A stretch of DNA of 54,788 nucleotides from Gammaproteobacteria bacterium (GCA_030429665.1 JAUIEZ010000014.1:1-54788); one strand, 5' to 3'; positions 33,081 through 42,715 are shown, counted from the stretch's first letter. Program-made: numbers and translations. The notes: generated by a model not told the origin, from the letters alone.

Positions 33081-34060
33081 AAAAGCCGCCCGGCCGGCAG
33101 GCCGCGCGCGGTGAAATGCGTCTTCGCCGCATCGATCATGACCGGCGGTCCGCATGCGTAGACTTCGTGGGCGGCGAGATCGTCGTAGTGGCGCAGGACG
33201 GCTTCGTGGACGAAGCCCGATTCTCCGTCCCACGCGTCGTCCGCCGCCGGCTCGGACAGCACCGGCGTGTAGCGCAGGTTGTCGTGGCGCTCCGCCCACG
33301 CAGCCAGCAGTTCGTCCATGTAGAGGTCGCGCCGCGCGCGTACCCCCCAGAACAGGTGGAACTCTCTCGTGCTGCCATCGGCGATGGCCTGGTCGAGCAC
33401 TGCCTTGATCGGCGCCAGACCGGTCCCGCCGGCGACCAGGATCGCCGGCCGTTCGCTGTCCTCGCGAAGAAAGAAAGTGCCGAACGGTCCCTGGAAGCGC
33501 ATCAGGTCCTTCACCTTCATCGATTCGAACACGCGGGTCGAGAACTGACCTTCCGGCACGTGTCGAACATGCAGTTCCAACTCCTGTCCGCTTTGCGGGC
33601 GGCTGGCCATGGAGAAGCTGCGACGGCGACCGTCGCGCAGTAAAATGTCGATGTACTGGCCGGCCAGGTAACGAAATTCCTGGCTCGCCGGCAGCTTGAG
33701 CCGCAGAACCATGACATCGTGCGCCACGCGCTCCATGGCGGATACGCGGCAGGGCATGATCTTGATCTGGATCTCGGCACTGGCGGCCAGCTCGGTGGCC
33801 TCGATCTCGACATCGTCAAGCGGGACGGCCTGGCACAGCAGGATGTCGCCCGCCTCGCGCTCTGCGTCGCTCAGCGCCTGGGGCGGGTGGGTATACTCAA
33901 CGCGGCCGCTGATCAGTCGCGCCTTGCAGGTGCCGCAGGTACCGCCGCGACAGCTGTAGGGAAAGACGATGCTGTTCCTCAGCCCTGCGTCGAGTATGGT
34001 TTCGTCTGCCTCGACCTCGATACGTTTGCCGGACTTGCGATTGTGGACTGAAAAACTCAT
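33047..34060 (-). CDS. 2Fe-2S ferredoxin-FAD/NAD reductase (CDP-6-deoxy-delta-3,4-glucoseen reductase/AscD-like)
   Basis: A 337-residue single-chain reductase. Residues about 1-95 are a plant-type 2Fe-2S ferredoxin with cluster ligands in PYSCRGGTCGTCKARL and LLCQAVPL. A FAD-binding domain with RRSFSMASRP and an NAD-binding domain with ILVAGGTGLAPIKAVL and VYACGPPVMIDAA follow. It transfers electrons from NADH to a partner oxygenase or dehydratase. The name comes from deoxysugar synthesis, but homologues beside hem genes lack any such partner, so the acceptor is unknown. The ATG at 34060 begins MSFSVHNRKSGKRIEVEA. Confidence 0.9.
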   Translation of the reverse strand: MSFSVHNRKSGKRIEVEADETILDAGLRNSIVFPYSCRGGTCGTCKARLISGRVEYTHPPQALSDAEREAGDILLCQAVPLDDVEIEATELAASAEIQIKIMPCRVSAMERVAHDVMVLRLKLPASQEFRYLAGQYIDILLRDGRRRSFSMASRPQSGQELELHVRHVPEGQFSTRVFESMKVKDLMRFQGPFGTFFLREDSERPAILVAGGTGLAPIKAVLDQAIADGSTREFHLFWGVRARRDLYMDELLAAWAERHDNLRYTPVLSEPAADDAWDGESGFVHEAVLRHYDDLAAHEVYACGPPVMIDAAKTHFTARGLPAGRLFYDSFEFAVDD

Positions 34061-34155
34061 GAACGATGCGCCACCGCGTTTAAATGACGGCGAATTCTGC
34101 CACGGATGGTTGGCTCTCACCAGTTGGCGCGATGCCGACGAACCTCGTCACCGAC

Positions 34156-34971
34156 GTGCCTGAACTGCCCGAAGTCGAAACCACTCGCCGCGGCATCGAA
34201 CCGTGGCTGCTCGAGCGGCGCATCGACGACGTCGTCGTGCGCGACGCGAGACTGCGTTGGCCGGTGCCGGACCACCTGGCCGAGCGGCTCGCCGGTACCA
34301 CACTGCAATCGATCGACAGGCGCGCCAAGTACATCCTCGGCCGCAACCACCGCGGTTGCCTGATCGTGCACCTTGGCATGTCGGGAAGCCTGCGCGTACT
34401 GACGCGCGACGAGGCGCCCTCGTGCCACGATCACGTGGACCTCGTGCTGGACGGCGGCGTGGTGATTCGCTACCGCGATCCGCGACGCTTCGGCTGCATG
34501 CTGTGGACCGACGACGATCCGATGACTCACCGCCTGCTGCGCGACCTGGGACCCGAGCCGCTCGACAAAGCGTTCGACGGCGACTACCTGTACCGCTCGA
34601 GCCGTGGGCGCCGCGCCGCGGTCAAGGCGTTCATCATGGATTCCCGCGTGGTTGTCGGCGTGGGCAACATCTACGCCAGCGAAGCGCTTTCCATGGCGGG
34701 CATCCATCCGCTTCGCGCCGCGGGGCGTGTGTCGCGGGCGCGCTACGAAGGGCTTGTCCGGGCGATCCGCGACACCTTGCAGCGTTCCATTGACCTGGGC
34801 GGCACCACGCTGCGGGACTTCGTCAATCCGCGCGGAGAACCCGGTTATTTCGAGCAAACGCTCCGCGTCTATGGCCGCGCCGGGAAGCCGTGCCGCGACT
34901 GCGCGACACCGTTACGGCAGGTGGTGGTGGGCCAACGTTCGACGTTCTACTGCCCTGCCTGCCAGCGCTGA
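34156..34971 (+). CDS. mutM: Formamidopyrimidine-DNA glycosylase (Fpg)
   Basis: A 271-residue base-excision repair enzyme removing 8-oxoguanine and formamidopyrimidines. The catalytic N-terminal proline must follow the initiator, so the GTG at 34156 is the start (V-PELPEVETTRRG). The longer open frame from 34084 would bury the nucleophile. Other landmarks are LDRRAKYI-type DNA-contacting sequence (SIDRRAKYILGRNHRG), VGVGNIYASEALSMAGIHP and the zinc finger CRDCATPLRQVV...YCPACQR with four Cys. The 5' region is divergent from the reductase gene. Confidence 0.97.
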   Translation: MPELPEVETTRRGIEPWLLERRIDDVVVRDARLRWPVPDHLAERLAGTTLQSIDRRAKYILGRNHRGCLIVHLGMSGSLRVLTRDEAPSCHDHVDLVLDGGVVIRYRDPRRFGCMLWTDDDPMTHRLLRDLGPEPLDKAFDGDYLYRSSRGRRAAVKAFIMDSRVVVGVGNIYASEALSMAGIHPLRAAGRVSRARYEGLVRAIRDTLQRSIDLGGTTLRDFVNPRGEPGYFEQTLRVYGRAGKPCRDCATPLRQVVVGQRSTFYCPACQR

Positions 34972-35006
34972 GCGGTGCGCCGGCCTTTCCGGTTCGACGC
35001 GGCCTT

Positions 35007-36206
35007 TCAGATCACGCCTTCCTTCCTTAGCGACTCGATGTCCTCGTCGCCCAGCCCCAGCACCGACCGGTACACCTCCTCGTTGTGTGACCCGATCTCG
35101 CCCCCGGGCCAACGCGTGCGACCGGCGCCGTCACCGATGCGCGGCGCGATGGCGGGAATCTTCAGCGGCTTGCCGTTGATCTCGACCTGCTCGAACAGGC
35201 CCCGGGCATTGAAATGGGGATCGTTCATCATGTCGCGAATATTGTAGATCGGACCCGAAGGCACGCGCGCCTTTTCGAGCACGGCGAGGGCGACGTCGCT
35301 GTCGTTGGCGTCCGTCCAATGCGACAGCGCGTCGTCGATTTCCTTCTCGTGAACGACGCGGCCGTCGTTGTGCGCAAGACGAGGATCCTCGCCCAGGTCG
35401 GACCGACCGATCGCTTCCATGAGGCGCTTGAATATCGAGTCGCCATTGCCGCCGATGATGATGAATTTACCGTCGCGGCATCGGTAGGTGTTGCTGGGCA
35501 CGATGCCGGTCAGGGTGGAGCCCGACGGTTCGCGCACCACGCCGGCACCGTCGAACTCGGGCACCACCGCTTCCATGATATTGAAAATCGACTCGAACAA
35601 CGAGGCGTCTATGACGTCACCTTCACCGCTCGACTCGCGACCGAGCAAGGTCAGCACGACGCCCAGCGCGGCATGGATCCCGGCAAGCGTATCGCCCATG
35701 CTCAGGTTGGGGCGCACGGGCGCCTCGCCGGGGAAGCCGTTGACGTAGCGAAAGCCGCTGAATCCCTCGCACACGGAGGCGAAGCCGGGCTTGCCGGCAT
35801 AGGGGCCGGTCTGTCCGTATCCCGAGATGCGCGTGTAGACGAGACGCGGATTGCGCTGGCGCAACTCGTCCGGTCCGAGGCCCCACTTTTCCATGGTCCC
35901 GGGGCGAAAGTTCTCGATCACCACGTCGCTGCGATCGGCAAGCCGTGCAACGAGTTCCTGTCCGCGTTCGCTCTTCAGGTCCAGTGTCACGCACTTCTTG
36001 TTGCGCGCCAGGCTTCGCCACCACAGCGACGTGCCGTCGTCGAGGATGCGCCACTTGCGGATCGGATCGCCGACGCCCGGCGGTTCGACCTTGATCACCT
36101 CGGCGCCGAAATAGCCGAGGATGGTGCCGCAGAACGGGCCGGCGAGCAGCTGCCCGAGTTCCAGCACGCGGATGCCCTCGAGGGGTTGTTTCTTGGTGTT
36201 GATCAT
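35007..36206 (-). CDS. CaiB/BaiF-family (class III) CoA-transferase
   Basis: A 399-residue transferase moving CoA between carboxylates. It begins PLEGIRVLELGQLLAGPFCG. Other landmarks are VIKVEPPGVGDPIRKW, NKKCVTLDLKSERGQ, VVIENFRPGTMEKWGLG, and the catalytic Asp in PNLSMGDTLAGIHAALG. The ATG at 36206 was chosen over upstream in-frame starts lacking family sequence. A terminator lies just upstream, separating it from uspA. The substrate is unknown: no dehydrogenase or thiolase adjoins it. Confidence 0.93.
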   Translation of the reverse strand: MINTKKQPLEGIRVLELGQLLAGPFCGTILGYFGAEVIKVEPPGVGDPIRKWRILDDGTSLWWRSLARNKKCVTLDLKSERGQELVARLADRSDVVIENFRPGTMEKWGLGPDELRQRNPRLVYTRISGYGQTGPYAGKPGFASVCEGFSGFRYVNGFPGEAPVRPNLSMGDTLAGIHAALGVVLTLLGRESSGEGDVIDASLFESIFNIMEAVVPEFDGAGVVREPSGSTLTGIVPSNTYRCRDGKFIIIGGNGDSIFKRLMEAIGRSDLGEDPRLAHNDGRVVHEKEIDDALSHWTDANDSDVALAVLEKARVPSGPIYNIRDMMNDPHFNARGLFEQVEINGKPLKIPAIAPRIGDGAGRTRWPGGEIGSHNEEVYRSVLGLGDEDIESLRKEGVI

Positions 36207-36283
36207 GACGCGCCGTTTCGATGTTTCGCGACGGTCGGTCGCCGCGGATGGATCGATTATCCGACAGGGAGGCGAACGCGCCA

Positions 36284-36309
36284 ATAAAAAACCGGCCCGC
36301 GGGCCGGTC
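36284..36309 (-). terminator. Rho-independent terminator downstream of uspA
   Basis: The 18-bp perfect palindrome ACCGGCCCGCGGGCCGGT (36292-36309) forms a 7-bp stem with a CGCG loop. On the minus strand it is followed by six T. It lies 67 bp past the uspA stop and upstream of the CoA-transferase gene, so the two are separate units. Confidence 0.8.
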
Positions 36310-36375
36310 AAACGGAGGAAAACTTCGACGGCGGTGGGCGCCTCGACGCGCGGGCGCCCCCGATCCCGTGTTGCC

Positions 36376-37200
36376 TCAGTGAGACATCAGTACCGGTACG
36401 GTCATGTGCTTGAGCAGGTGTCGCGTGACGCCCCCGAGCACCAACTCGCGAAAGCGGGAATGCCCGTACGCGCCCATGACGATGAGATCTACGTCCTCGT
36501 CGGCGGCGCGCGACAGCAGCGTGTCGCCGACCTCGATGTCCTTCGATACGGTGCTGTTGACCACCGCGGTGACGTCGTGCCGCGCGAGGTGCAGGCTGAT
36601 GTCGGACCCGGCGATGTGCTCGCGCTCGTCTCCGGGCGGGTTGACCGCCATGACGATGACCTTGTCGGCGGATTTCAACAGGCCCATGGCATCGTGCAGG
36701 GCACGCACCGATTCGCGCGTGCCGTTCCACGCCAGCAAGATGCGCTTGCCGATGGTCTCGCGCATGCCGACGTACGGCACCACGAGCACCGGGCGCCCGA
36801 CGCCGAGGACCACGTCGTCGACGAGGCCTTCGCTGATATCGTTGGGATCGTCCGGGTTGCCCTGTCCGAGCACCAGCAGGTCGCTGTAGTGACCGTGGTC
36901 GATGATGCGCGCGCTGGTCAGACCCTCCACCGTTCGCCACTCGTTGGCGATGCCGGCGCGATCCATGGCGGCGCGAAACGCGTCGCCCGCCTCGCTGGCG
37001 AGGCGTTCGTACTCGCGGTGGCTTTGCTCGAGCAGGTCCGCGCCGATGGCGACCTCCGCGTATGCCGGGAGTTGCACGGGTTCGATCACGTACAAGCCGG
37101 TGACGTGCGCGTTGAATTTCTCGGCGATGGCGACCGCTGCGTTGCGGCGGTGGGCCACCGACTTGGCATTGTCGACCTGAACCAGGATGTCTTTGTACAT
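36376..37200 (-). CDS. Tandem-domain universal stress protein
   Basis: A 274-residue protein with two UspA domains (about residues 1-140 and 150-272). The second holds an ATP-binding-type glycine motif in MGAYGHSRFRELVLGGVTRH; the first domain's equivalent is GQGNPDD, which is degenerate. The ATG at 37200 has a GGAG eight bases upstream. The promoter region carries an FNR/ANR box at the class II distance, as seen for several usp genes needed for anaerobic survival in pseudomonads. It is monocistronic, ended by the hairpin at 36284-36309. Confidence 0.93.
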   Translation of the reverse strand: MYKDILVQVDNAKSVAHRRNAAVAIAEKFNAHVTGLYVIEPVQLPAYAEVAIGADLLEQSHREYERLASEAGDAFRAAMDRAGIANEWRTVEGLTSARIIDHGHYSDLLVLGQGNPDDPNDISEGLVDDVVLGVGRPVLVVPYVGMRETIGKRILLAWNGTRESVRALHDAMGLLKSADKVIVMAVNPPGDEREHIAGSDISLHLARHDVTAVVNSTVSKDIEVGDTLLSRAADEDVDLIVMGAYGHSRFRELVLGGVTRHLLKHMTVPVLMSH

Positions 37201-37228
37201 TGTTGGCACTCCACGTTGGCGATAACTT

Positions 37229-37270
37229 ATTGTGTCCGTTTGTCATGGCGTGGATATTGACGTGGATCAA
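37229..37270 (-). promoter_or_regulatory. Class II FNR/ANR-dependent promoter of uspA
   Basis: TTGAC-GTGG-ATCAA (37257-37270) matches the FNR/ANR consensus at nine of ten positions. On the minus strand CACAAT (37234-37229) matches the -10 consensus at four of six. A start near 37222 would place the box centre at -41.5, the classic position for FNR activation, with a leader of about 22 nt containing the GGAG. Confidence 0.6.
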
Positions 37271-37383
37271 GGTATAGACCGGCGTCGTTTTCGCCTTGAC
37301 CGCCCGACCGCTTCGGGCTATTGGTGGCCGGCGCGTGCCGCCCGCGAACCGTTTTTACCGAATCATCCAACCTGGAACATGCC

Positions 37384-38613
37384 ATGCTCGATGTCGATTT
37401 CGTCCGCTCGCAATACGAGACCTTTTCCGGCGAGTACGCCGACTGGGCGCTTTTCGAGAATGCCGGCGGCTCGGCCATTCCGCGCCCGGTGCTGGATCCT
37501 TTCCGCGATTTCCTGGCCCATTACAAGGTGCAGCCGTATGCCCCCTACGCGCCGTCCCTGCGCGCCGGCGAGGCAATGGACCGCGGTTACCGGGTCATTG
37601 CCGAACTCATTGGCGCCGCCGACGACGAGGTCACGATCGGTCCCTCGACCACGCTCAATACCTACGTCCTTGCCCAGGCGATTCGTCCCTCGTTGAGGGC
37701 CGGCGACGAGATCGTGGTGACCAACCAGGATCACGAGGCCAACATCGGCTGCTGGCGCCGGCTCGAGGCCGACGGCGCGGTGGTGCTCGAATGGCGGGTC
37801 GATCCGCGAACCGGAGAGCTCGACGTGGCCGACCTGGGCCGCTTGCTGAGCCCGCGCACCCGGCTGGTGTGCTTCACGCTGTGCAGCAATATCGTCGGCA
37901 GCTTTCACGATCTGGCCACCATTACGACGTTGATTCGCGACAACGGGGCGTTGTCGGTGGGCGACGCCGTTTCGTTCGCACCGCACCGGCTGATCGACGT
38001 GCGCGCGACGGGCCTGGACTTCGTCTGCTTCAGCACCTACAAGACCTTCGCGCCCCATGCCGGGGTCATGTGGGGGCGTCGAGAATGCCTCGAGTCACTT
38101 GCGCCCCAGGGGCATTTCTTTAACCGGGATCTTCCGCGATACCGGATGAACCCGACCGGTCCCATGCACGCCGAGATCGCGGCGCTGGGCGGGCTCGCCG
38201 AGTACTTCGACGTGCTGCACGACCACCACGTGGGCGGCGATGCGCCGCTGCGGGACAAGGCGCGAGCCATGTACGACCTGTTCGCGGACCACGAATCGCG
38301 ACTGGCCGAACGCCTGCTCGACTACCTGCGCGGCCGCGCCGACGTGCGCGTTATCGGCCGCACCAGCGCGGCGGACGGCGCGCGCGCCGCGACCATTTCA
38401 TTTACCGCGGCGAACCGCGCCTCGCGCGACGTCGCCTCGGCGCTGGCCGAGCACCGCATCGGCTGCAGCAGCGGTCATTTCTACGCGATGCGCTGTATCG
38501 ACGCCCTCGGCATCGACCCGGCCGACGGTGTCGTGCGCGTCAGCATGGTTCACTACAACACGATGGCGGAGGTCGAGCGGTTGATCGACGCGCTGGACCG
38601 CATCCTGGACTGA
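37384..38613 (+). CDS. Class V aminotransferase (cysteine desulfurase-like)
   Basis: A 409-residue PLP enzyme of the class V/SufS-like fold. PLP-contacting segments are FENAGGSAIPRPVLD, TIGPSTTLNTYVLAQAI, the cofactor-ring contact in TNQDHEANIGCWRRLE and the Schiff-base Lys in CFSTYKTFAPHAGVMWG. A Cys occurs in the C-terminal part (EHRIGCSSGHFYAMR), near where desulfurases carry the catalytic Cys, though this subgroup often is not a desulfurase. The ATG at 37384 starts MLDVDFVRSQYETFSGEYADW. It converges on polB with 64 bp between stops. Confidence 0.88.
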   Translation: MLDVDFVRSQYETFSGEYADWALFENAGGSAIPRPVLDPFRDFLAHYKVQPYAPYAPSLRAGEAMDRGYRVIAELIGAADDEVTIGPSTTLNTYVLAQAIRPSLRAGDEIVVTNQDHEANIGCWRRLEADGAVVLEWRVDPRTGELDVADLGRLLSPRTRLVCFTLCSNIVGSFHDLATITTLIRDNGALSVGDAVSFAPHRLIDVRATGLDFVCFSTYKTFAPHAGVMWGRRECLESLAPQGHFFNRDLPRYRMNPTGPMHAEIAALGGLAEYFDVLHDHHVGGDAPLRDKARAMYDLFADHESRLAERLLDYLRGRADVRVIGRTSAADGARAATISFTAANRASRDVASALAEHRIGCSSGHFYAMRCIDALGIDPADGVVRVSMVHYNTMAEVERLIDALDRILD

Positions 38614-38677
38614 CACTGACGGCGACGGGCGCGGCTTGCACGAAGCCGACTGGAAACAGGCCGCGCAGGGTCCGCGT

Positions 38678-41008
38678 CTACTTGCCGAACAACTCCATCT
38701 GCCCGCCGACGAGTTCGTCGTAACTGGTACCGACGGCGACGAGGATGGTGTCGGCCACCGGCTTGAGCTGCCGCTCGCTGTAATGGTCGTAGTCCAGGGG
38801 GCCGTGCGCGAGGTTGGCGGGTTCGGGGCCGCTGGTGCAGATAACGTAGTCGATGAACCGTCCGGGGTTTTCGAGCTTGCGGGCCGCCTGGGCGTGCGGT
38901 GGGACGTTGCGCTGGTAGCGGCGAAGCTCCTGGCGCAGTTGCTTGCGGTACACCAGCTGCGGGTCGAATTCGCCGCGGTACAGCCGCGCGTGGATATCGC
39001 GCACGTAGTCCTCGAAGGGCTGCTCGAGGAAAACGCGTCGAAACAGTTCGTGCTGGAACGCCCGCGCCAGGCGCGTCCAGTCGGTGCGCACCGCCTCCAG
39101 TCCCTTGAATACAACCTCGGTCGTGCCGTCGCGCGCGCGCACCAGTCCGGCGTATCGCTTCTTGCTGCCGGCGCCAGAGCCGCGCACGGTGGGCATAAGA
39201 AACTTCAGGTAGTGGATCTCGAACTCGATCTCCAACCGGCTGTCGACGTCGTGTTCCTCGCGAATCGCGTCGCGCCAGAACCGGTTCAGCTTCACGGCGA
39301 GATCATTGCCGATGTCGGTCGCCTCGGCCTCGGACGGACCGCTCTCGAGCCAGACGAACAGCGAATCGGTATCGCCGTAGATCACCTCGTGGCCCGACTG
39401 CTCGATGAAGTCCCGGCTGCGGCGGATCACCTCGTGGCCGCGACGGGTGATGCTGGAGGTTAGTCGATGGTCGTAAAAGCGGCAGGCGCCGGCGCCCAGT
39501 ACCCCGTAGAACGAATTCATGATGATCTTCACCGCCTGGCTCAGCGGTGCGTTGCCCTCGCGCCGGGCGTGGTCCCGCCGCGACCAAAGGGTATCGATGA
39601 TATCGGGCAGAATGGGGGCATCGCGGTGGAAGCTCGCACCCTCGAACCCCTGCACGCGAGGCTCGCCCTGCCGCCACAGCGCCATGGGGTCGATGCCGAA
39701 GGTGCGGATAATGCTCGGGTACAGGCTCTTGAAGTCCAGCACCAGCACGTTGTCGAACAACCCCGGCCGCGAATCCAGCACGTAACCGCCCGGGCTGGTC
39801 AATCCGCCGGTGGCCGATGCCGAATCGGGCGCGACGAATCCGCGCCGGTGCAGGCGTGGCAGGTAGAGAAAGTCGAAGGCGGCCACCGAACCGCCGACGC
39901 GGCCCAGGGCGAGGCCGGTGCTGGCCGCTCGTTCGACGGCGAAATCGACCAGGTCGGTGCGCTCGAAAATTTCCAGCACCAGCCGGCAGTCTTCCAGGTT
40001 GTATCGCGCCAGTGACAGGGGATCGTCGCGGTACAGCCGCAGGATCTCCTCGCCGCGATGGCCCTCGTCCGGCTCGGCGATGAGCTTGCCGCGCCCCAGC
40101 AGTTCCGCCGCCACGTGGTCGAGGGTGAAGTTCTCGAAGTTGTAGAAAGCCGAGCGCAGCGATTCGATGCCGTCCATGACCACGCGTCCCGGGATGCGCG
40201 CGATGGCGAGCTGGCCCACGCCCCGCGCGGGTATGACGTGGGCGGTCCCGCCGTCTCGACCCAGCGCGAAGCGCAGGTCGTGCGCCTTGCAGCGACGCTC
40301 GAGCACGCTGAGATCGAAGCCCACCACGTTCCACCCGATCAGGATGTCCGGGTCGCTTTCGTCGATCCATCGCAGGAACGCCGACAGCAGCGTGCGTTCG
40401 TCCCGGCAGGCGACGAGCGGCAGGTCGCCGTCCGCGGGCGGCGGGTCGTCCGTCCGCAGCAACACGCGCTCCCCCGGCGTGCCGCTGACGCCGATGGAAA
40501 TCACCTCGCCGGTGACATAGTCGGTCTCGATGTCCAGGGACACCACCGAGAACTCGGGCCTGAAATCGCCGGGTGACAGGTGCGGGTCGACGAAATGCCG
40601 GTGGCGGCCCGCGCGGCGCGCCTCGCCGTGCACGACCACGGGCCCCTGGACGAATCTTTCCATCAGGTAGCGGTCGGCGGGGCGGATATCGGTCTCGTAG
40701 AGATGCCGCCGCGGCACGGGAGGCGGCTCGACGAAAGCCTGCTGGGCGGCACGCGAGGGGAAATAAAGCGCGTCCACCGGCTTGCCCGCAGGCGTCGTCA
40801 ACGCCACCGCGCGGCGCTCGCAGGATCCCGGGGGACAGGCGACATCCCGCTCCACGAAGCATACCGCCCGCTCGCCCCGGACCGTGATGCGAATCGCGCC
40901 GTCGGCATCGCGGGCCCAGAACGTGAGTGCGATGCCGTTGCCCTCGTCGCGCCAGTCGCGGGTCAGCAAGAACGCGTGCGTGCCGTCGTTCGCCACCGAA
41001 TCGCTCAT
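38678..41008 (-). CDS. polB: DNA polymerase II
   Basis: A 776-residue family B polymerase used in repair and restart. The proofreading exonuclease has VVSLDIETDY (Exo I), IGWNVVGFDLSVL (Exo II) and ARYNLEDCRL (Exo III). The polymerase domain has motif A DFKSLYPSIIRTF, motif B KIIMNSFYGVLG and motif C YGDTDSLFVWL with both metal-binding Asp. The C-terminal thumb is complete. The ATG at 41008 (MSDSVANDGTHAF) was chosen; the upstream open frame is low-complexity. I see no LexA box in the 73 bp upstream. Confidence 0.97.
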   Translation of the reverse strand: MSDSVANDGTHAFLLTRDWRDEGNGIALTFWARDADGAIRITVRGERAVCFVERDVACPPGSCERRAVALTTPAGKPVDALYFPSRAAQQAFVEPPPVPRRHLYETDIRPADRYLMERFVQGPVVVHGEARRAGRHRHFVDPHLSPGDFRPEFSVVSLDIETDYVTGEVISIGVSGTPGERVLLRTDDPPPADGDLPLVACRDERTLLSAFLRWIDESDPDILIGWNVVGFDLSVLERRCKAHDLRFALGRDGGTAHVIPARGVGQLAIARIPGRVVMDGIESLRSAFYNFENFTLDHVAAELLGRGKLIAEPDEGHRGEEILRLYRDDPLSLARYNLEDCRLVLEIFERTDLVDFAVERAASTGLALGRVGGSVAAFDFLYLPRLHRRGFVAPDSASATGGLTSPGGYVLDSRPGLFDNVLVLDFKSLYPSIIRTFGIDPMALWRQGEPRVQGFEGASFHRDAPILPDIIDTLWSRRDHARREGNAPLSQAVKIIMNSFYGVLGAGACRFYDHRLTSSITRRGHEVIRRSRDFIEQSGHEVIYGDTDSLFVWLESGPSEAEATDIGNDLAVKLNRFWRDAIREEHDVDSRLEIEFEIHYLKFLMPTVRGSGAGSKKRYAGLVRARDGTTEVVFKGLEAVRTDWTRLARAFQHELFRRVFLEQPFEDYVRDIHARLYRGEFDPQLVYRKQLRQELRRYQRNVPPHAQAARKLENPGRFIDYVICTSGPEPANLAHGPLDYDHYSERQLKPVADTILVAVGTSYDELVGGQMELFGK

Positions 41009-41081
41009 GGTTCGACCGATGATCCCGCCGGCGGGGCCGGCATGTCCACGCCGGGTTGCGCCCGGCCTCGGATCGGCGGGT

Positions 41082-41786
41082 CTACTGGCCCTGCTGCGCG
41101 CCCTCGCGCGTGGCGTTCTCGAGCCCCTTGAGGAATTCGCCCACGGCCTGACCGATCTCCTCGGGCGATTTTTCGTCGAGATCCTCTCTGAACTCGCCAG
41201 ACATGCGTTCAAACTGCGCCTGCAGGTGGCGTGCGGCGTACTCGTTGCTGACGCTGATCAGCACGAGAATGGCGCCGATGACGCCGAACACGATCTGTGC
41301 GGTGCGCTCGCGAACGGCGTGCACCTCGACGCTCGCGATGACGACCAGGAACATGCCCCACGCGACATGGGCAAGGGTACCGAAATAGGGAATCGCCCCG
41401 AGCAGGGAGGTGATCGGCGTGATGGCGGACATGTAGGCGACGCAGCGAAAAGCGGTTTCGAAGGACTGGTTCGAACCGAGAAAACGCCAGACCACGTAGC
41501 CGATGGCGGCCGTGATGAAGCCGAACACGACCAGGAACAGCGGCAGCATGATGATCGCGAGCAGCCCGATCGCCGCCATGCCGGCGATGCCGGCCTGTCC
41601 GAAGCCGATGAATCCCAGGATGATCTGCACCAGCGCGGCCGCCAGCCCCATGACCAGCAGGAAGACGATCGGGTCGAGGTATCCGCCGTCGCGCGGCATG
41701 GCGCGGAAGAACGCGCGCGGCGAGGTGACGACGCCGATCGCCTGGTCCGGCATGCCGGATACGTCGAAACCCTTGTTCTCGTTCAT
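41082..41786 (-). CDS. Yip1-family integral membrane protein
   Basis: A 234-residue protein with five hydrophobic helices (about residues 38-190) typical of the Yip1 domain: SPRAFFRAMPRDGGYLDPIV leads into the first helix. The C-terminal 40 residues are acidic and helical. A very strong AAGGAGG ribosome-binding site precedes the ATG. A TATAAT hexamer lies on the minus strand at 41843-41838, about 52 bp upstream, although no clear -35 is visible. Function unknown. Confidence 0.85.
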   Translation of the reverse strand: MNENKGFDVSGMPDQAIGVVTSPRAFFRAMPRDGGYLDPIVFLLVMGLAAALVQIILGFIGFGQAGIAGMAAIGLLAIIMLPLFLVVFGFITAAIGYVVWRFLGSNQSFETAFRCVAYMSAITPITSLLGAIPYFGTLAHVAWGMFLVVIASVEVHAVRERTAQIVFGVIGAILVLISVSNEYAARHLQAQFERMSGEFREDLDEKSPEEIGQAVGEFLKGLENATREGAQQGQ

Positions 41787-41878
41787 CGGAACCTCCTTTA
41801 CTGCTATCGGCGCGAGCGCTGGGGACGCAAAGTGCGAATTATATATCCCGCGACTTGCCCGAGATCGCGGCCTCGCGG

Positions 41879-42715
41879 CTATCGTCCGTTGAAATCGGGT
41901 TTTCGCTTGGCGAGGAATGCCCGCACGCCTTCCTGGTAGTCATCGGACGTTGCCGCGCTGGCCTGGAAGTCGCGTTCGAGCTGAAGATGGGCCTCCAGCG
42001 AGTTGTTTCCGCTGACCGCCAGCGCCCGCTTGGCCAGCGCCAGGGCGACGGTGGGGCCTTCGGCGAGTTTCCGGCAAACGTCGTCGACCGCACCGGGGAA
42101 CTGCTCCTCGGGGACGCATTTCCAGATCATGCCCCAGGCCTCGGCGGTGGCGGCGTCGACCGGTTCGCCGAGCAGGCTCATGCCCAGCGCCCGGGCGGTG
42201 CCGGCCAGTCGCGGCAGCAGCCAGGTTCCGCCGCCGTCGGGCATCAGGCCGACATTGCGAAAGGCCTGGACGAAGCGGGCGGATTCCGCCGCCAGGACGA
42301 TGTCTCCGGCCAGCGCGATGTTGGCTCCGGCACCGGCGGCGACACCGTTGACCGCGCACACCACCGGCTTGTCCATGCCGTGCATCAGGCGCACGATGGG
42401 GTTGATGTCGTTTTCCAGGATGTTTCCTATCTGGCGCGGGTTCTCGCCGTCGATGTCCACGTCGGCGAGGTCCTGGCCGGCGCAAAAGGCCCGACCCGCG
42501 CCGGTGATCACCACGCAGCGCACCGCGGCGTCCGTCGCGGCCCGGGTCAGCGCCTGGTTGAAGGCGGCGCACAGGGCGGCGGTGAGGCTGTTGAGCTGGT
42601 CCGGGCGGTTGAGGGTGATCCTGGCGACACCGTTCTCGGTGTGCTCGAGGACTTCGACCGGTTCGGGTTTGTCGTCGTCAGACGCGGCGCCGTCGCGCTC
42701 CGGGGTGTCGTTCAT
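41879..42715 (-). CDS. paaG: Enoyl-CoA hydratase/isomerase, PaaG-like
   Basis: A 278-residue crotonase-fold enzyme. The oxyanion-hole segments are AGRAFCAGQDLADVD and CAVNGVAAGAGANIALAGD. The stretch FRNVGLMPDGGGTWLLPRLA and the closing YQEGVRAFLAKRKPDF match PaaG, the ring 1,2-epoxyphenylacetyl-CoA isomerase. No other phenylacetate genes are nearby, so a role in general beta-oxidation is possible. The ATG at 42715 overlaps the murU stop by 4 bp (ATGA), an odd pairing of a cell-wall recycling gene with a CoA-pathway gene. Confidence 0.85.
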   Translation of the reverse strand: MNDTPERDGAASDDDKPEPVEVLEHTENGVARITLNRPDQLNSLTAALCAAFNQALTRAATDAAVRCVVITGAGRAFCAGQDLADVDIDGENPRQIGNILENDINPIVRLMHGMDKPVVCAVNGVAAGAGANIALAGDIVLAAESARFVQAFRNVGLMPDGGGTWLLPRLAGTARALGMSLLGEPVDAATAEAWGMIWKCVPEEQFPGAVDDVCRKLAEGPTVALALAKRALAVSGNNSLEAHLQLERDFQASAATSDDYQEGVRAFLAKRKPDFNGR

